A stretch of 64,000 nt of DNA from Diphasiastrum complanatum (GCA_029204225.1 CM055097.1:60679467-60743466); one strand, 5' to 3'. Positions 9,961 through 22,272 are shown, numbered from the stretch's first letter. The notes: a model not told the origin generated them from the letters alone. A program made the numbers and translations.

Positions 9961-11270
9961 TTTCAATCAAAATCTATCTCAGTTCAGATCTGCAAAAAAA
10001 TTTCACTTGACAATAATCAAATTTCTGTTTTTTGAAAAAAGATCTATGATCAAGTGATCAACACTTCTAAGAATGATGAATTCTCAGAATCAAATTACAA
10101 CAGAATTGTTCAAAAATTTGACAGAGGCTTGATTTGGAAAATCAGATCTAAAAATAGTACTAACGAATGTTTCTTGGGTAAAGGTTGACTCGGCGAAGGT
10201 TCTTCAGTGCTAATTTGGATAAAAATCTCTGATCAAGTTTTTTTTGACAAATTTGGTAAAAATAACCTTCGCCGGATCTCAAATAGTGAATCTGACTCAA
10301 ATAAAACTAGGGTGGAACTGGCAAAGGTTTCTTCTACTTGGAAGTATGATTTTTGTAGCTTGGCGAGGGTAAAAATAGAGATTTTCCGTGATCCTGACAA
10401 AATTAACATGTAACGTTCACCGGAATAAAAAATGGTAACTTACTATAAATGGAATTCTTAGAAATTTCAGCAAATGTTTTAGCGAAGTTACAAATGTAAT
10501 ATTGTTTTTTTTTTTTTTTTTGCAAAAAAGAGACTTTTTTGACAAAAGTTGAACAATATGACACGTGGCCTCTGCTTATCGTTCGCCAAACTCACTGATG
10601 AACCAAAATGGTAAATCAGACTGACACAGACTTTGGAAATGGTTTCTGGCAAAGGTTCATTCTGGAAACTAGAAATTTTGTAAAAAGGTATTAAAATCTC
10701 ACGAAAATTTATTCATTTTTAGATGAACAGTCACTTTGATCTTCTATTTTTAGAATTGACGTTCGTCGACCTGGCGGTAGATAGATCTGAATCACACTTA
10801 TGCACGATGAATCGGACAAATGTTTTGTTTTTGTATTTTTTTTGGATTTTGGGTGTTTTTTGATGTTTTTTGATGGTTTTTATAATGTTTCTAGAAATCC
10901 GCTGGGAAGGAATGTTCACCCTTCAAACTGAAGATTCTGTGATCAAAACCAAAAGTGCCTGCAACTCAACGAACGTTTCCAGAAAGAGGATAAAAAGTTA
11001 TTAGCTCTGATGACAATTTTTGTCTCCTTTTGACCAAGATCTGGCAGATTTGTCCGATTTTTGTTGTTTTTTTTTATTTCTCAGATCTAGATGGATTTTA
11101 AGAATGGTAATCTGAATAGGTTCCCTTGCTCAATAATCAGATAGATTTTAAAGGCAAAATCACTTCCAAACTAACCCTAAATGCAGTTTTAACACTATTC
11201 ATGCCAAGACCAGATGCCTAATGCAAGCTAACCATCCAACAAACATGCTGCAAATTGAAAAATTGGCGTA
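9961..11270 (-). mobile_element. Leader of gypsy element D2
   Basis: This noncoding stretch lies 3' of the PBS at 11271-11290 on the minus strand. It contains a loose array of GCGAAGGTT-like motifs and their complements (for example near 10185, 10265, 10320, 10360, 10575, 10650 and 10760), plus T-rich tracts. No gag is recognisable before the junction with B1 at about 9960. Confidence 0.45.
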
Positions 11271-11290
11271 GGTCCCCGACAACGGTGCCA
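11271..11290 (-). promoter_or_regulatory. Gypsy primer-binding site
   Basis: The minus strand reads TGGCACCGTTGTCGGGGACC, close to the tRNA-Asp-type PBS known from plant gypsy elements. It lies four bases from the LTR terminus at 11295, the expected spacing. Confidence 0.75.
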
Positions 11291-11294
11291 AAAT

Positions 11295-12080
11295 TGTAGT
11301 GGGTTTCTTTCCTAGCCTAACCTCAACCCAAGATCCAAGCAATCTAGCATTACGGAGAAGAAGTCAATTGTCACACACATAGGTTCGTTCCCAAGGAAGC
11401 GATAACATATCTCAGATTTCAGCATGAATGGAAGATCCACATTTAGCTCTAACATCCATTAACCCTAAGCATTAACACTACACCATTAACACTACGATCC
11501 ACAATGAAGATAGCTTATTCTTTCTCACTCTCCCTTTCTCTCACAAAAAGCATAAGAAATAGCAATTCCAATAACATTCAGATCCAACAAGTAGAAAATA
11601 CAGTAAAAGCATGAGAGATGGAGGAAAAGTGATAGAGAGCAAGGACATTCACAAATCCATTCCATAAAAGAACCAATCTGCTTGTATTGAAATGAGGATA
11701 TGAACATGATTTCCAAACTCGAGTTTGACACTATTTGTAGTAGAGAGGAGGGACCCTGGCCTCAAAATCCTATTGGTCCATTTCTATCTCCCTAACTATT
11801 CAAACTTAAAAAAGAGTGGTAACCATTCAAAATTGGAGGGAACCAATTTGAATTTGAATTTGAATCAATTTTGGTGGGAGTCCCAACTTTATTCACTAAC
11901 TTGACATTTAGGCCTGAGACATTAAAAGTCCCACAAAAAGGCCTAAAGTCGTTTTATTGACTTTCTGATTATCAAATAAGTATGCTATCATCGGGTTGGA
12001 CTTACACACGCAGGGTGCCAATTCGCTCTCACTTATTAACTAGGGAAAGGATTGCCTCGGGATCTGCAAACCCTCCAACA
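11295..12080 (-). repeat. 5' LTR of gypsy D2 (786 bp)
   Basis: On the minus strand it starts TGTTGGAGGGTTTGC at 12080 and ends CCCACTACA at 11295, followed by the PBS. The first 85 bp are repeated at 13517-13601 as the truncated 3' LTR of D1, which confirms the family and the left end. Confidence 0.8.
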
Positions 12081-12118
12081 AAAAGTCACGATCAGACTTC
12101 CTGACTGGAAGAGAAATC

Positions 12119-12762
12119 ATTAGAGAAATTCTAAATCCAAAAAAGACCCTTTAAGGAATGCCACATAGATTGACAAAGTTTATTAATGTAAATTACCAAA
12201 ATAAATTCATTTTCTGCCCAAATTTTTTTTCATTTATGCCCGCACTATTTTCGATGCTTAACCATTCTATGTACATTACCGTTTGTAGTTCATTAAAAAT
12301 AGCACAACTTTTTAACTGTAGCTCTGATTGAGACACAAAAATTATATTGTTAGAAAGCGCTTGACGAGAGCTTTCCAACGGTACCCTACATGACCTAATT
12401 CTGAGCTACCGTTCAAAAGTTATGGCCAGTCAAAGATTTCAGGGTGCTCTATCTATGCACAAGAGCGATATTTGACCTTTTTTTTTTTTTGAGAACTTTG
12501 ACCAGCCATAACTTTTGAAGTTATGTTATTTCTAATGATAATACATATGATACTATGAATAACATATCATGCTTGTGGGCTGCCCCCGACGCTGAATTAT
12601 AGCATTATTAAAAAAAGTTTTTTTTTTTAATTCTAATGAGCTACGTTACGTAGATTTCAAATTTGAGTGTTTTGAATGGTCCATGTGTAAGCAAAATTTG
12701 AGAAAAAATATAAAAAGTATTTGTACAAAGGTTCTTTTTTGGATTTAGAACTCCTCTAATAT
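12119..12762. mobile_element. MITE-like element with about 35-bp terminal inverted repeats
   Basis: The left end ATTAGAGAAATTCTAAATCC matches the reverse complement of the right end, ATTAGAGGAGTTCTAAATCC, and the match continues into AAAAAAGA-CCTTT. It holds no transposase. Internal sequence includes paired motifs on arms such as TTGACCAGCCATAACTTTTG and its complement. Related ends occur at 4705-4740 and 21960-21985. Target-site duplication is not clear, so superfamily is undecided. Confidence 0.6.
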
Positions 12763-12774
12763 ATCAAGCCACTC

Positions 12775-13295
12775 TACCATGTTCCAAGCCAAGTTCCCAA
12801 TTTATTCGTAAATCACATTGAGGTAGCAGAAGAATGGTCGTATAATGAAGATAGGCTTGAACCATATAATCCTATGCTTGAAAGTACACATGAGCCACGT
12901 TTAGATGAGTGTGATACTATTCAAAATACTTTTTATCAAGAGTTTATTTTTGATGAGAAAAATTGTGAACAAGAAAATAGAGCCCAAATGCACCTTGGAC
13001 GAGATCTCTCAGAGAGCAGTATGAGGTCATTCCCTTCGAAACTAAAACAAACTACTGGGATTATGGTTAGGAAGAAACCTGTCAAAACTCGATTATTATT
13101 TAGAGCTATGAATAGAAAATCAGAACCTACAAGGTGTCTCAAGATAAAGTTTGAAAAGTTTATGGATCAAATTATGCTACCAAGGCATGAACGCCATGTA
13201 CCAAGGGATGGGTTAAATCCATGCAGTTATGGGCTAGTCAACCGTGAAGTTTTCCATGGTAAAAGTGTAGATATACAGAGTGGAAGTTGTTGGAT
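12775..13295 (+). CDS. Unidentified open frame, truncated by repeat R1
   Basis: An uninterrupted frame of about 170 codons runs from before ATG 12874 and is open upstream to at least 12775. It reads YHVPSQVPNLF, EEWSYNEDRLEPYNPML, then basic segments IMVRKKPVKTRLLFRAMNRK and LPRHERHVPRDGL. At about 13295 it runs into R1, where the remaining codons are repeat-derived. The composition (acidic then basic, no low complexity) looks like real protein, but I do not recognise it. It may be an exon of a host gene or an ORF of an unknown transposon. The MITE abuts its left side. Confidence 0.4.
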
Positions 13296-13516
13296 TATTC
13301 TCCTTCTTACTAATCGACTACTCAGTTTTTATCCTCATCCATTGTTTATCCAGTTCTGCAGATTTTCCCTTGTCTTTACATAGTCTGCAGATTTACAAGT
13401 GTTTTTACACAGTCTGTAGAAATATACGGAGTTTGACAATAGTGTCGCATTTTTCGCCTGTCAAGAATCTCATGTAGAAATGCAGGGTCGTCTTTTTCGT
13501 ATTTTTTGTCTGTCAG
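13296..13516 (+). repeat. Repeat R1, copy 1 (left half)
   Basis: It begins near GGATTATTCTCCTTCTTACT and contains GTCTGCAGATTTACAAGTG, ACGGAGTTTGACAA and TGTCGCATTTTTCGCCTG. Other copies are at 55190-55370, 56560-56890 (right half, minus strand) and 63185-63590 (complete). It truncates an ORF on its left and the D1 3' LTR on its right. It is probably part of an LTR U3. Confidence 0.6.
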
Positions 13517-13613
13517 TTGGACTTACACACGCAGGGTGCCAAATCTCTCTCACTTATTAACTAGGGTTAGGGTTGCCTTGGGATCCGCAAACCCTCCAAC
13601 AATATCCCCCACC
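13517..13613 (-). repeat. Truncated 3' LTR and polypurine tract of gypsy D1
   Basis: 13517-13601 matches the beginning of the D2 LTR (TGTTGGAGGG on the minus strand). Immediately upstream on that strand is GGTGGGGGATAT, a polypurine tract. The LTR is cut off after 85 bp by R1. Confidence 0.7.
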
Positions 13614-16600
13614 AAAATTGGTAACGAGATTATTCATTTTGGGCTCTGATTCTGCTCGCGTCGTACCTTGATGAGATGGTACTGAACTTTCTCCATGAAA
13701 TCTAGATTGTGGCAATTCCACAATAACCTTGATTTTGGAATAATCTGTGGCTATGCCATGTCTTGATATCACATGTCCAAGAACAACTCTATGAGAAATC
13801 CCTGGATTCAAAAAAATTTGATACTTGCGACAACCTTCAAATACTTTTTCCAATCGATTCAGATGGTTTGAATCTGTGCTATGGACTCCGAGGTCATCCA
13901 AGTAAATTTCAAGGAATTTCTTTAGATAATTTTTGAAAGCAGATTGCATTACTCTTTGAAACAAACTGGGTGCATTATAGAGTCCAAACGACATTACTTT
14001 ATAAGCATAAGTCTCCCATGTTGTTGCAAAAGCTGTTTTATGACGATCTGCAGGTGCAATCTTGACCTGGTTGTATCCAATAAATCTATCCAAAAACTGT
14101 AAGCTTCCGCTCCAGCAAGGTGGTCCAAAATGCTTTCAGTAAAAGGTAACAGGAAGTGATCTTTCCTCGTTACTTTGTTCAAGGCCTTGAGATTCACAAA
14201 ATTCTCAGTTTTCCATTCTTCTTAGGAACAATGACAATTAGGATTACAACGATAGAATCTTGTGACCTTTGGAACTGCATCAGGTATTAAGGTTATAGTA
14301 TGATCAATAACTGACGTCGGAATTCCCTGGAGATCCTTTTACAAAGCAATTTTGATACTTAATAAGTAACGTTCGTAGCTCTTGAAACTGTTCAGGAGTG
14401 AGTTGTGCTCCCACTTGTACAATCTTTTCTGGTTCTCCTGGTTCTACAAGATTCATAGGCTGCATCCTAGCTGGGCCATCATAAACATCTTTCGATTCTG
14501 AAACTTGTTCTTTTGGTTCACGATGTGCTTTTGGTAACATGATAACTACATCATCTAGAGTATTGCGTTTGAATTGCTCTGGCATATCATGGACCTCCTC
14601 TGATTTCTCTTTGTCAAAAGTATTAGACTTAGATCTTCGCTTAGCCTTCTTAGCAGGAATTGATCATGGAGGTGATGACTTCCGAGAAGATGGACTCTTC
14701 TTTGTAGGTGAAGACTTCCTAGATTGGACTGTCTTGCCAGAACTTAGACTTGTAGAATCGTCATTGACTCTCCTTTTGCCTTTATCCAATAAAGGTAGCA
14801 CATTCTTGGAATCAATCTTTTGAGGTGGGTTTTTCCATTTCAGGACCTTGTTATAATGTTGCTTAGCTTGTTTCTTCGTCATTGATCTTGTAATCTTGTC
14901 TTCTTTCAATATAACTGTATTTGGTGGTTTTATTGTTGGTTCTTCAAAAATATCACGTACTCCAAATCTGGTCAGATCCATGTGATTTAGAACCTACTCA
15001 TCAATAAGTTATGCATTGTCATCATAAGTCAAGGTGTGACTCACATGAATAAGTTCATTTTCAATTGGATCTGGTATTGGTTTCGTTGATATCCAAGCTA
15101 CATTCAGCACATTCAAAGGAAAGGTAATCGATGTATCCAAAGTTAGGTCCAATAATGAGATCTCGTTCAAGTCAGACTGATTATTTTGTTGACAGGTATA
15201 GCCTACTGTACGATCAATTGTTGCAAGAGCTTGATTCTAGTTGACAGTATCGGTTTGAGAGTCATAATGTATTCTCCAATTTTTTACTAGTCGGTCACAA
15301 ATATGATCCGTTGTTGATGAATCGCCATCCTCTTTTTGAACCACTGGTTTGATAGTCCAAGTGATCGGATCAACTTTTACTGCACGTTCACGATTTTCAA
15401 AAGTGATTTTTTCGCTAGTCCAGTTATGAATTACTTGCGCAACTCGTAACCATGGGCATCCCAGTAGGACCCGATAGACATTTGGTGCTTCAGGTAAGTC
15501 CATTACTACAAAATTAATGACAAACTGTACTCCGACAATCTTGACAAGTATGTCTTCAACTATTCCCTACAGACGAACTGTCGTTTGATCAGCCAACTTA
15601 ATGGCAAAAGCCGCAAGCTTAACTTTTGTAAGGCCCCACTTTGCATATAGCTTTGTTGAAATCAGGTTAACTCTCGAACCTCCATCTATCATAGTTGCTT
15701 CTTTAGAAAATTGTCTATGTTGTATTGGGAGAGTAATATTTTTTTGCTCACTTTACCAGGCTGCTCTGACATGGAGTACTTCATTAGATTATTCAAATCC
15801 AGCACAAAAAAGTAGTTCTTGATGGACTTTTGGGTCAGTTTGAATTAACTTATGCGCTAATACTTCTTTTGCGTTTGGCACCAACTTCAAGAACTATTCC
15901 AACGTAATATTGATCTTACTAGACAAAATACTCATGAGGAGTTCTGTCTGTGGCGCTTCTGATTCAGTCATCTTGAAGGATTCTTCATGATGATGCAATT
16001 GAGCATTCAAATTTGTACGTGGATTGTTTGGTAATTACACTGGTGAAGAACAAACTTTAGCTACTGCTTTAGCGGCTTCAAGCTCCTCTTCTTCTTGCAA
16101 ATGTTTAATCCATTGCCTCATATCCTGATATCTCCTCTTTTTTGCATGGAGATTTGGATAGACTCCAGATGTTGTTGGTATATCAGTTAATGGTATAGAA
16201 TCAGCAGGTATTGGATCTGCTACTGGTTCTTTCCGCTTCTATGCTCTGGTAACCACCATCAAGGGTACACTTGGTTCAGATTGAACAGTTGATCTTTTCT
16301 TGATTGTTATCAAATTTACAGGAACTGTAGCCGGCAGTGGCTTTGGTCTTTCTAGGCACTCCTTGTAGCAATGTCCATAACCACAGTCATACAAATTTGT
16401 CTTTGTTTGGACATTCTGCAACTCTGTGATTTTCTCCACATGCAAAGCATCCAAGCGGCGCTCTGGTCCAATTTTTAGATGCTTGTTGTTGTGTGGCAAC
16501 ATAAATAGCATACTGTTCTGAAGGCCACTTTCATTACCATAACTCCATTGCTCGATACCTCTGTAAGGTTTTGGTTCCATCAAATTAGCAGAGGAGTCGG

Positions 16601-17050
16601 TTGTGTCAGTGGGGCTAGTAGAGCTAATTTCTCAAGATACCCAAGACGACGTTTGGCTGCAGGATCCTTTCCGTAAAGGGGTTCCCGATATCTCATTTGG
16701 GCATATCGTTGCTGGATAATCCGAGGATTAAAGTTGCAATAAGGAGTCTCATGATCAGGTGAATTGCACAAATGGCACATACTAGTTTCTATTTATTTTT
16801 TTAATTGAGGACATTTATTTATTGTGTGATTGTCTGTACAAATGGAACACTAGACCTTTTTCCTGGTAGGAAAACTCTTAGCAAACTTCTTAGGTTCCTT
16901 GTTCATTTTTCCATGGAAATCTTCCAATACTTTGATCTTCTCATCAAGTTGAGACTGCAACTTTTCCATCTGTTTCTACTACTTCTTTCCCAGTTTTTCG
17001 AACTCGTTGAGCATGATCTCTACAATAGCGTTGATATTTGTTGATGCGAT
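13614..17050 (-). mobile_element. Ty3/gypsy element D1, gag-pol remnant
   Basis: Minus-strand order: gag with knuckle-like CSICTD (about 16850) and a full CCHC, CHLCNSPDHETPYC (16780-16740); a basic linker (16583-16239); protease C-terminal lobe VLLGCPWLRVAQVIHNW (about 15475-15425); a Lys/Ser-rich linker (14981-14664); then reverse transcriptase with NLKALNKVTRKDHFLLPF (14197-14140), IGYNQVKIAPADRHKTAFAT and YLDD at 13904-13893, VVLGHVISRHGIA (about 13800-13760). RT ends at about 13690 and RNase H and integrase are absent. Several stops and shifts occur (at about 14200, 14300 and 15240), so it is dead. Confidence 0.85.
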
Positions 17051-17089
17051 AGTGGTGGATTCATGTGCCAAATCTAAGCAAATAGCAAT

Positions 17090-19047
17090 TACAATGGAAG
17101 TAAAGCCCAAAATTCTTTGGGTAGAGATGTTTCTAGCCTAATGGCTTTTGCACATTCACACAAAGTTCTATTTTTTCTTTCAGCAACTCCATTTTGCTAA
17201 GGAGTATAAGAACAGGAAAATTCTCTTTGTATTCTCTCTTTCTCACAAAAGTCCTTAAACTTGTTAGAGGTATATTCACCTCCACTATCACTTCTCAAAG
17301 CTTTCAACTTGAAAGAAAACGGTTTTTCTACATAAGCTTTGAAAGTAAGAAAAACATCATAAACCATGGCTTTAGAAGATAGCATATAGATCCAAGAATA
17401 TCTTGTATAATCATCTACAAAAGAAACAAAGCAATTTGTTCCTCCTTTGTTTTTGGTTGAAGAGAAATGAACATCAGAGTGCATGAGTTCAAATGGATGC
17501 TGTGTTTTGATGCTTGATCTTGGAAAAGGTCTTCTATGTGATTTTGCCAAAATACAAGCTTCACAAGGTTGAATCTCCTTTGACATTGTCTTTGGTAGTC
17601 CAACAACTTTTCCTTCTTTGACAATAGATTGCATGGCTTTGAAATTGGGATGTCCCAATCTCTTATGCCACAGATCCTCCTGATAATACTTGGTCTCATA
17701 GGCAATATCTGAAATGTTAGCACTCTCCCTAGAATCTAGTTTGTACAACTTTCCAATCCTAGATCCTCTAGCAATAACTTCATTTTCTCTCAAGATTATA
17801 CATTTGTCAACATGAAATTTGACATCCAATCCACTACCAAACAATTGTCCTACACTAATGAGATTCTTGGTTAGTCTAGGTACATAAAGTACATCATGCA
17901 AACAAAAAGATTTTGATGATTATGCATGCAGTGGAATACTACCAATTCCTTCAATTCTACACTCTACATCATTAGCAGTATAGATTGATCTTTTTGCACC
18001 TAGATATGGCATGAGACTTGTGAAAGAATTTCTAGAACTAGACATATGGGAACTATCCCCACTATCTATCAACCAGATTTCTTCATTCTTGAAAGGAAAA
18101 GACGAAAATCTAGACATTATTAAAGAATCCTCTCTTTCACTCTCAATACCCTCACACTCTTCCTCATTAGTAAGGCTAGCTTGCTTGGATTGGTTCTTCT
18201 TCTTGAAATAATTTGATGCATAGTGGCCCTTCTTGCCACAAAAGAAACATTTGATCTTTGATAGCTTCTTCTTGCCACTGGATGTTGCAATTTGTGAGGG
18301 TTGATCCTCACTACTTTCTTTAGCTTTGTCCTTCTTAAAGTGTTGTTGACCTTTGCCCTTGCCTCTTGACTTGTCCTTGGTGAAGAGTGTTTTGTCATCT
18401 CCACCATCCTTCAATGAAAGTCTGTTAATCCTCAACATCTTGTTCTCTTGTCTGCTTTCTTCAACAATGGGAACACCTTGAAGAGTCTCCAAGGATGGAA
18501 GCTCCTCCCTGACAGCATAAGTCTGCACAATATTGTCATACTCATCTCTAAGTCCATTAAGGACTACTTGAACAAGTTCAGTGTTCTTAAGAGCATCACC
18601 GATACCAGCTAACTCTTGATGAAGATCCTTTACTCTCATTACATAAGATGAAGCACTCTCATCTACTCTTTGATAACTTAAAAAAATTTGATTTCTAAGT
18701 GTAAGCAGTCTAGAAGTATTCTTAATTTCATAGATTGTTTTGAGAGTGTCCCAAGCCTCCTTGGCAGTGGTGCATGTACTGATCTCTCTTAACACTTCAT
18801 TTGTGACATTCATTTTAATGAAATGAAGAGCAATTCTGGTTCTTTTATTGAATGCTGCAGCTTCATTAGTTACTGCAGGTTCTTCTTCAGCTCCATTTAC
18901 AATGTCTAATACATCCTGTAGAATCAATAATGATTTCATTCTATTCTTCCACATTGCATAATTGGAAGATGTTAATCTCTCACTATGCTCCAAGAAATGT
19001 AATCTTGTTGAAGACATATTCACTTTGAGAAATTCTAGTAATGACAA
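17090..19047 (-). pseudogene. Ty1/copia B2 gag-protease-integrase
   Basis: gag starts at ATG 19047 or the internal MSSTRLHFLEHSERL and runs 375 codons to 17920. It includes knuckle CFFCGKKGHYASNYF, in which the last zinc-binding Cys is Tyr, and protease WLIDSGDSSHMS. After a stop, 17901-17197 carries GAG-pre-integrase LWHKRLGHPNF and integrase with FVSFVDDYTRYSWIY and LRSDSGGEYTSNKF, including two of the three DDE acidic residues. It stops at about 17190 and sequence similarity to B1 ends at about 17090 (SLPKEFW), so RT and RNase H are missing. Confidence 0.85.
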
Positions 19048-20588
19048 GGATGGAGTTGAATATGTTGCTTGCTATCTCAACCTAGGATCTAACACTTATA
19101 GTGTTGATCCAACCTATGAAATCTAGCAACAGAATGTGAGATCAAGCTTGTCAGAAATGGTGAACTTCTGCAACTTTGTCACAGGACGAACAAGACACGA
19201 AGGTCGAACGAGAACAATTCGCGATAGTCAACGTGTCTTTGACTCGAAGCACGAACAATTCATGAATCAATCGCGAATCACAAACACACCTCCAGGACCG
19301 CAAACCGCAAAAGGGACGCGAAACAAAAACTACGAAAAAAAAACTAAAAGAACGAAAGCAAATGGGAGATTACGAATCAGACGAAGAAAAATCTCTCACG
19401 CTGCCAGTTGGCAGCTCAACGGGCTTCACACCCAGCTGAAACGAGTAGCAACGACAGAGACTAACTAACTAGTTGATTAGCGTTAACTAGTCATGTGATT
19501 CGACGTTTAGCTATCTTGTAAACTCCACATAGTGGAGGTATAAATGATCCTCTCTTGATGATAACAAAGTATGTGAATACAGAGATCTGGAAGAGACAGA
19601 GAGAGACGTAGCGAATAGAGTAAGAAAGTAAAGACACCATAGTTGTGCATGAAAGTCTGCCAACGAGCTGAACACAGCAAAAGAGTAGAATGTCATTCCG
19701 CCAACGAGCACGACACTGACGAATTCACTCTAAATTAAAACTGATAATATAGTCACTGTATTTTCGTACATCTCATCTTGTGCTGTGTGGCCTGATTGCT
19801 AGAATAAAATATGTCCTATGATGCGTAGTCGAGTGTCTGAGATCCTGTAAGGGCTTCCGCATGAAAAGATAATTTGAAGACAGAAAATTGTTCGCGATAA
19901 AGAAGACGAAGAGGATGAATACGAATCAGTCCCACACATGTCATTTCGCGTCAACAATTGAAAAAATCAATCTATCTTGAATTTGGATCTAGTTTCTATC
20001 ATAGAAATGAAGCACATGCAAGTATGAAGTCTATCTCTCCCACGAGTTTCAAAGAACTGATAAACTCTCTAGGAACTTACTTTCAACTCAAACACAATAA
20101 TCTGTGTGAAATGAAAAGTCTAAGACCTCACAAAACTCACCTTTGTCCAATTCTACTTGATTGATAATGAAAATTAAAAATATTGGTGAAAAGAACTGAT
20201 GTGTGCTCAGTTTGGCATATCACACGAGATGAGTACTCTCCCAATCTCTTTAATTGCCTAAAACTCTTCTAAAAACAAATAAAATTGATTTAGAAACTCG
20301 AGCAACAAAATCTACTCTTCAATACCTATCCAACAAGCTATAGAACATCAAATTTGGATCATTCCTTGAGAAGTAGCACTCAAACAAAGCCTGGCTGATT
20401 TCACATGTGTGAGCTCTCTGTCCGTCGTACAGGGCTCAGCTGGAGCAGATCGGGCTTGATTTGATCCACTTATGGTCCACAGATGGCTTTTTTGTAAGTG
20501 AGTTTGGATTCCTCTCCCAAATCTAAGTTCCTGTAAGCAAAGGCACTTATGTTCTGATGTATACACCCTCACCTCTTCAAAGCATGAA
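19048..20588 (-). mobile_element. B2 leader region
   Basis: This noncoding leader lies between the B2 PBS and gag. Segments 19048-19140 and 19960-20580 match the B1 leader. They are separated by an inserted block at 19149-19956 described separately. Confidence 0.65.
19149..19956 (-). mobile_element. Putative solo LTR inserted in the B2 leader (808 bp)
   Basis: This block is absent from the otherwise collinear B1 leader. On the minus strand it begins TGTTGACGCG and ends TTTCTGACA, giving TG...CA termini. Inside are a TATA-like GTATAAATG (plus strand, about 19540) and several TCGCGA/CGAAC motifs reminiscent of the A3 LTR. No clean target-site duplication is visible, and a few leader bases appear to have been replaced. 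Confidence 0.45.
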
Positions 20589-20600
20589 GCTCTGATACCA
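20589..20600 (-). promoter_or_regulatory. B2 primer-binding site (tRNA-iMet)
   Basis: The minus strand reads TGGTATCAGAGC directly adjacent to the LTR end CTTCACA, the canonical plant copia PBS. Confidence 0.85.
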
Positions 20601-21325
20601 TGTGAAGTTTTTAGCACGTGTGAACTTCACCATACACCTTACAGGATCTTTATGAGGTGTTGTGATTGCACAAGATTGATCAATGAACAAATTACTTGAA
20701 AAATCTAAGGCAAGAGCACAATGTCATACATCCTGAAAAAACTAACTCCTTACTATGAGAAATGGATATAAAAAATTATTCTAAGTGCTCACTATGGAGA
20801 AAACAGCCTGCTCTCGGGTAGAGAGAGAAAATCAACACATAAAACTCGGGTAGAGAGAAAATGAGCCCAAAACACCAAAATCTCAATATTCACAATATGG
20901 CAAAACATGCCAAAGTTTCTCTACATCAAAGAGGCTCGAATTCTTACAATGGAGTTGCATGGAAAGTCCACTTTACTTAGTTAACTCAACTACCAAGGAT
21001 CCACATGTAAAACTGCATGCATGGATATTGCATGTACTGCATGTCAACTCTCAAAATTACCTAGACATGTGTAGATCATGAAAACTACTTTGCATGTTGC
21101 ATGCACTAGTTGCATGTTGCTTGCATGCACTCTGAATAACTTTGCATGTAATCTAAACTTTTGCATGACATCAAGATTGAACCTACCTAACTCAAATTCG
21201 ACCTATTCTAGAAGGTTATGTGCTCAATTCACATACCTTTATGTACAATAAAATATACAATGGAAATAAGATAGACATGGTCCCAAAACTCGAGATAGGA
21301 AGATATAATTTAACTAATCTTCACA
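20601..21325 (-). repeat. 5' LTR of copia B2 (725 bp)
   Basis: It is bounded by TGTGAAG and CTTCACA and followed on the minus strand by the PBS. It matches the B1 3' LTR along its length, including GCATGTTGCATGCA clusters at 21010-21130 and the paired CTCGGGTAGAGAGAG segments. Confidence 0.85.
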
Positions 21326-21961
21326 GATCATGCTTTCTGGCTATGTACATTTAATAGTAATGCCTCGATGGGCTTTTTCTCTTGATAATGGATTATGTAG
21401 ATGCACCAATGTGTACGATAACTAGTGATGGATAGATCAATATGTCATGAGGATTAATGCCAAGTGTGTCTTGAGAAATATCAAGCCTTTCAACTCTCAA
21501 ATCTATCAGTCAGACAATTGGCTCAGTGATATAGATCCAGTACTACTGCTTGTTTAATTGATACAACCAATTCTGATTAGGCATAATCCTATCTTCACTC
21601 CCCACCCCACTGCATTGTTTTCCAACCCAAAATTTTCTTCTCAAACCCACACCAATCATGCTCCTAGTTATTCAAACACACGTCCGTTATATAATGCCAA
21701 GGATATGCCCAATTTTTTTTTTTCCCAGAGAAGATGCATGATGCAGGAATATGAATGCAGGAATATGAATGCACTCATTCCGGCTTGCAACAGATGGTTC
21801 AGACATACTGTGGCTATATGATGCATCGTGGTGGTGGGTGCAATTTGGCATTTGAATAATCTTATCTCTGCACTTCAACGAGAATTAACGCATACAACAA
21901 AGCTCACATCAAGGAATGACTTTGATAGTTTTTTTTTTCAATATTTAAAACGAAAAAAACA
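21326..21961. other. No gene recognised
   Basis: There is no coding sequence or element boundary that I can support. A 14-bp direct duplication, GCAGGAATATGAAT, occurs at about 21743-21771. A MITE-type end, ATTAGAGGAGTTCTAAATCC, begins at 21961. Confidence 0.4.
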
Positions 21962-22272
21962 TTAGAGGAGTTCTAAATCCAAAAAGTTGAAAGGGCTTAC
22001 TAGATCTTGGGGTAGATCTATTGTAAGGTAGTCTATGTGACTTAGATAAAGCATAATGTTCACAAACATGATTGATGCTAGTAAGAAATTCCATGCTTCA
22101 CTTGAAGTTCTTTTCCCAACTTCCTTAAGAAGTTCATTAGTGACATTCATTTTGATGATGTGGAGTGCTCTCTTGGCCCTCTTATCATACCTCATGCTAG
22201 ATTGATGCATACCAACAATACTACTATTTTTTAAATTTTTCTATTTTTGCCCACCTCCTTGCTCTGATACCA
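21962..22272 (-). pseudogene. Copia E gag fragment and PBS
   Basis: The minus-strand reading KRAKRALHIIKMNVTNELLK then SSEAWN is related to the B gag block RTRIALHFIKMNVTNEVLRE. The PBS TGGTATCAGAGC (minus) is at 22261-22272, next to the LTR. Gag is cut after about 50 residues, and the PBS-to-gag distance is only about 60 bp, so most of the leader and the gag start are deleted. Confidence 0.65.
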
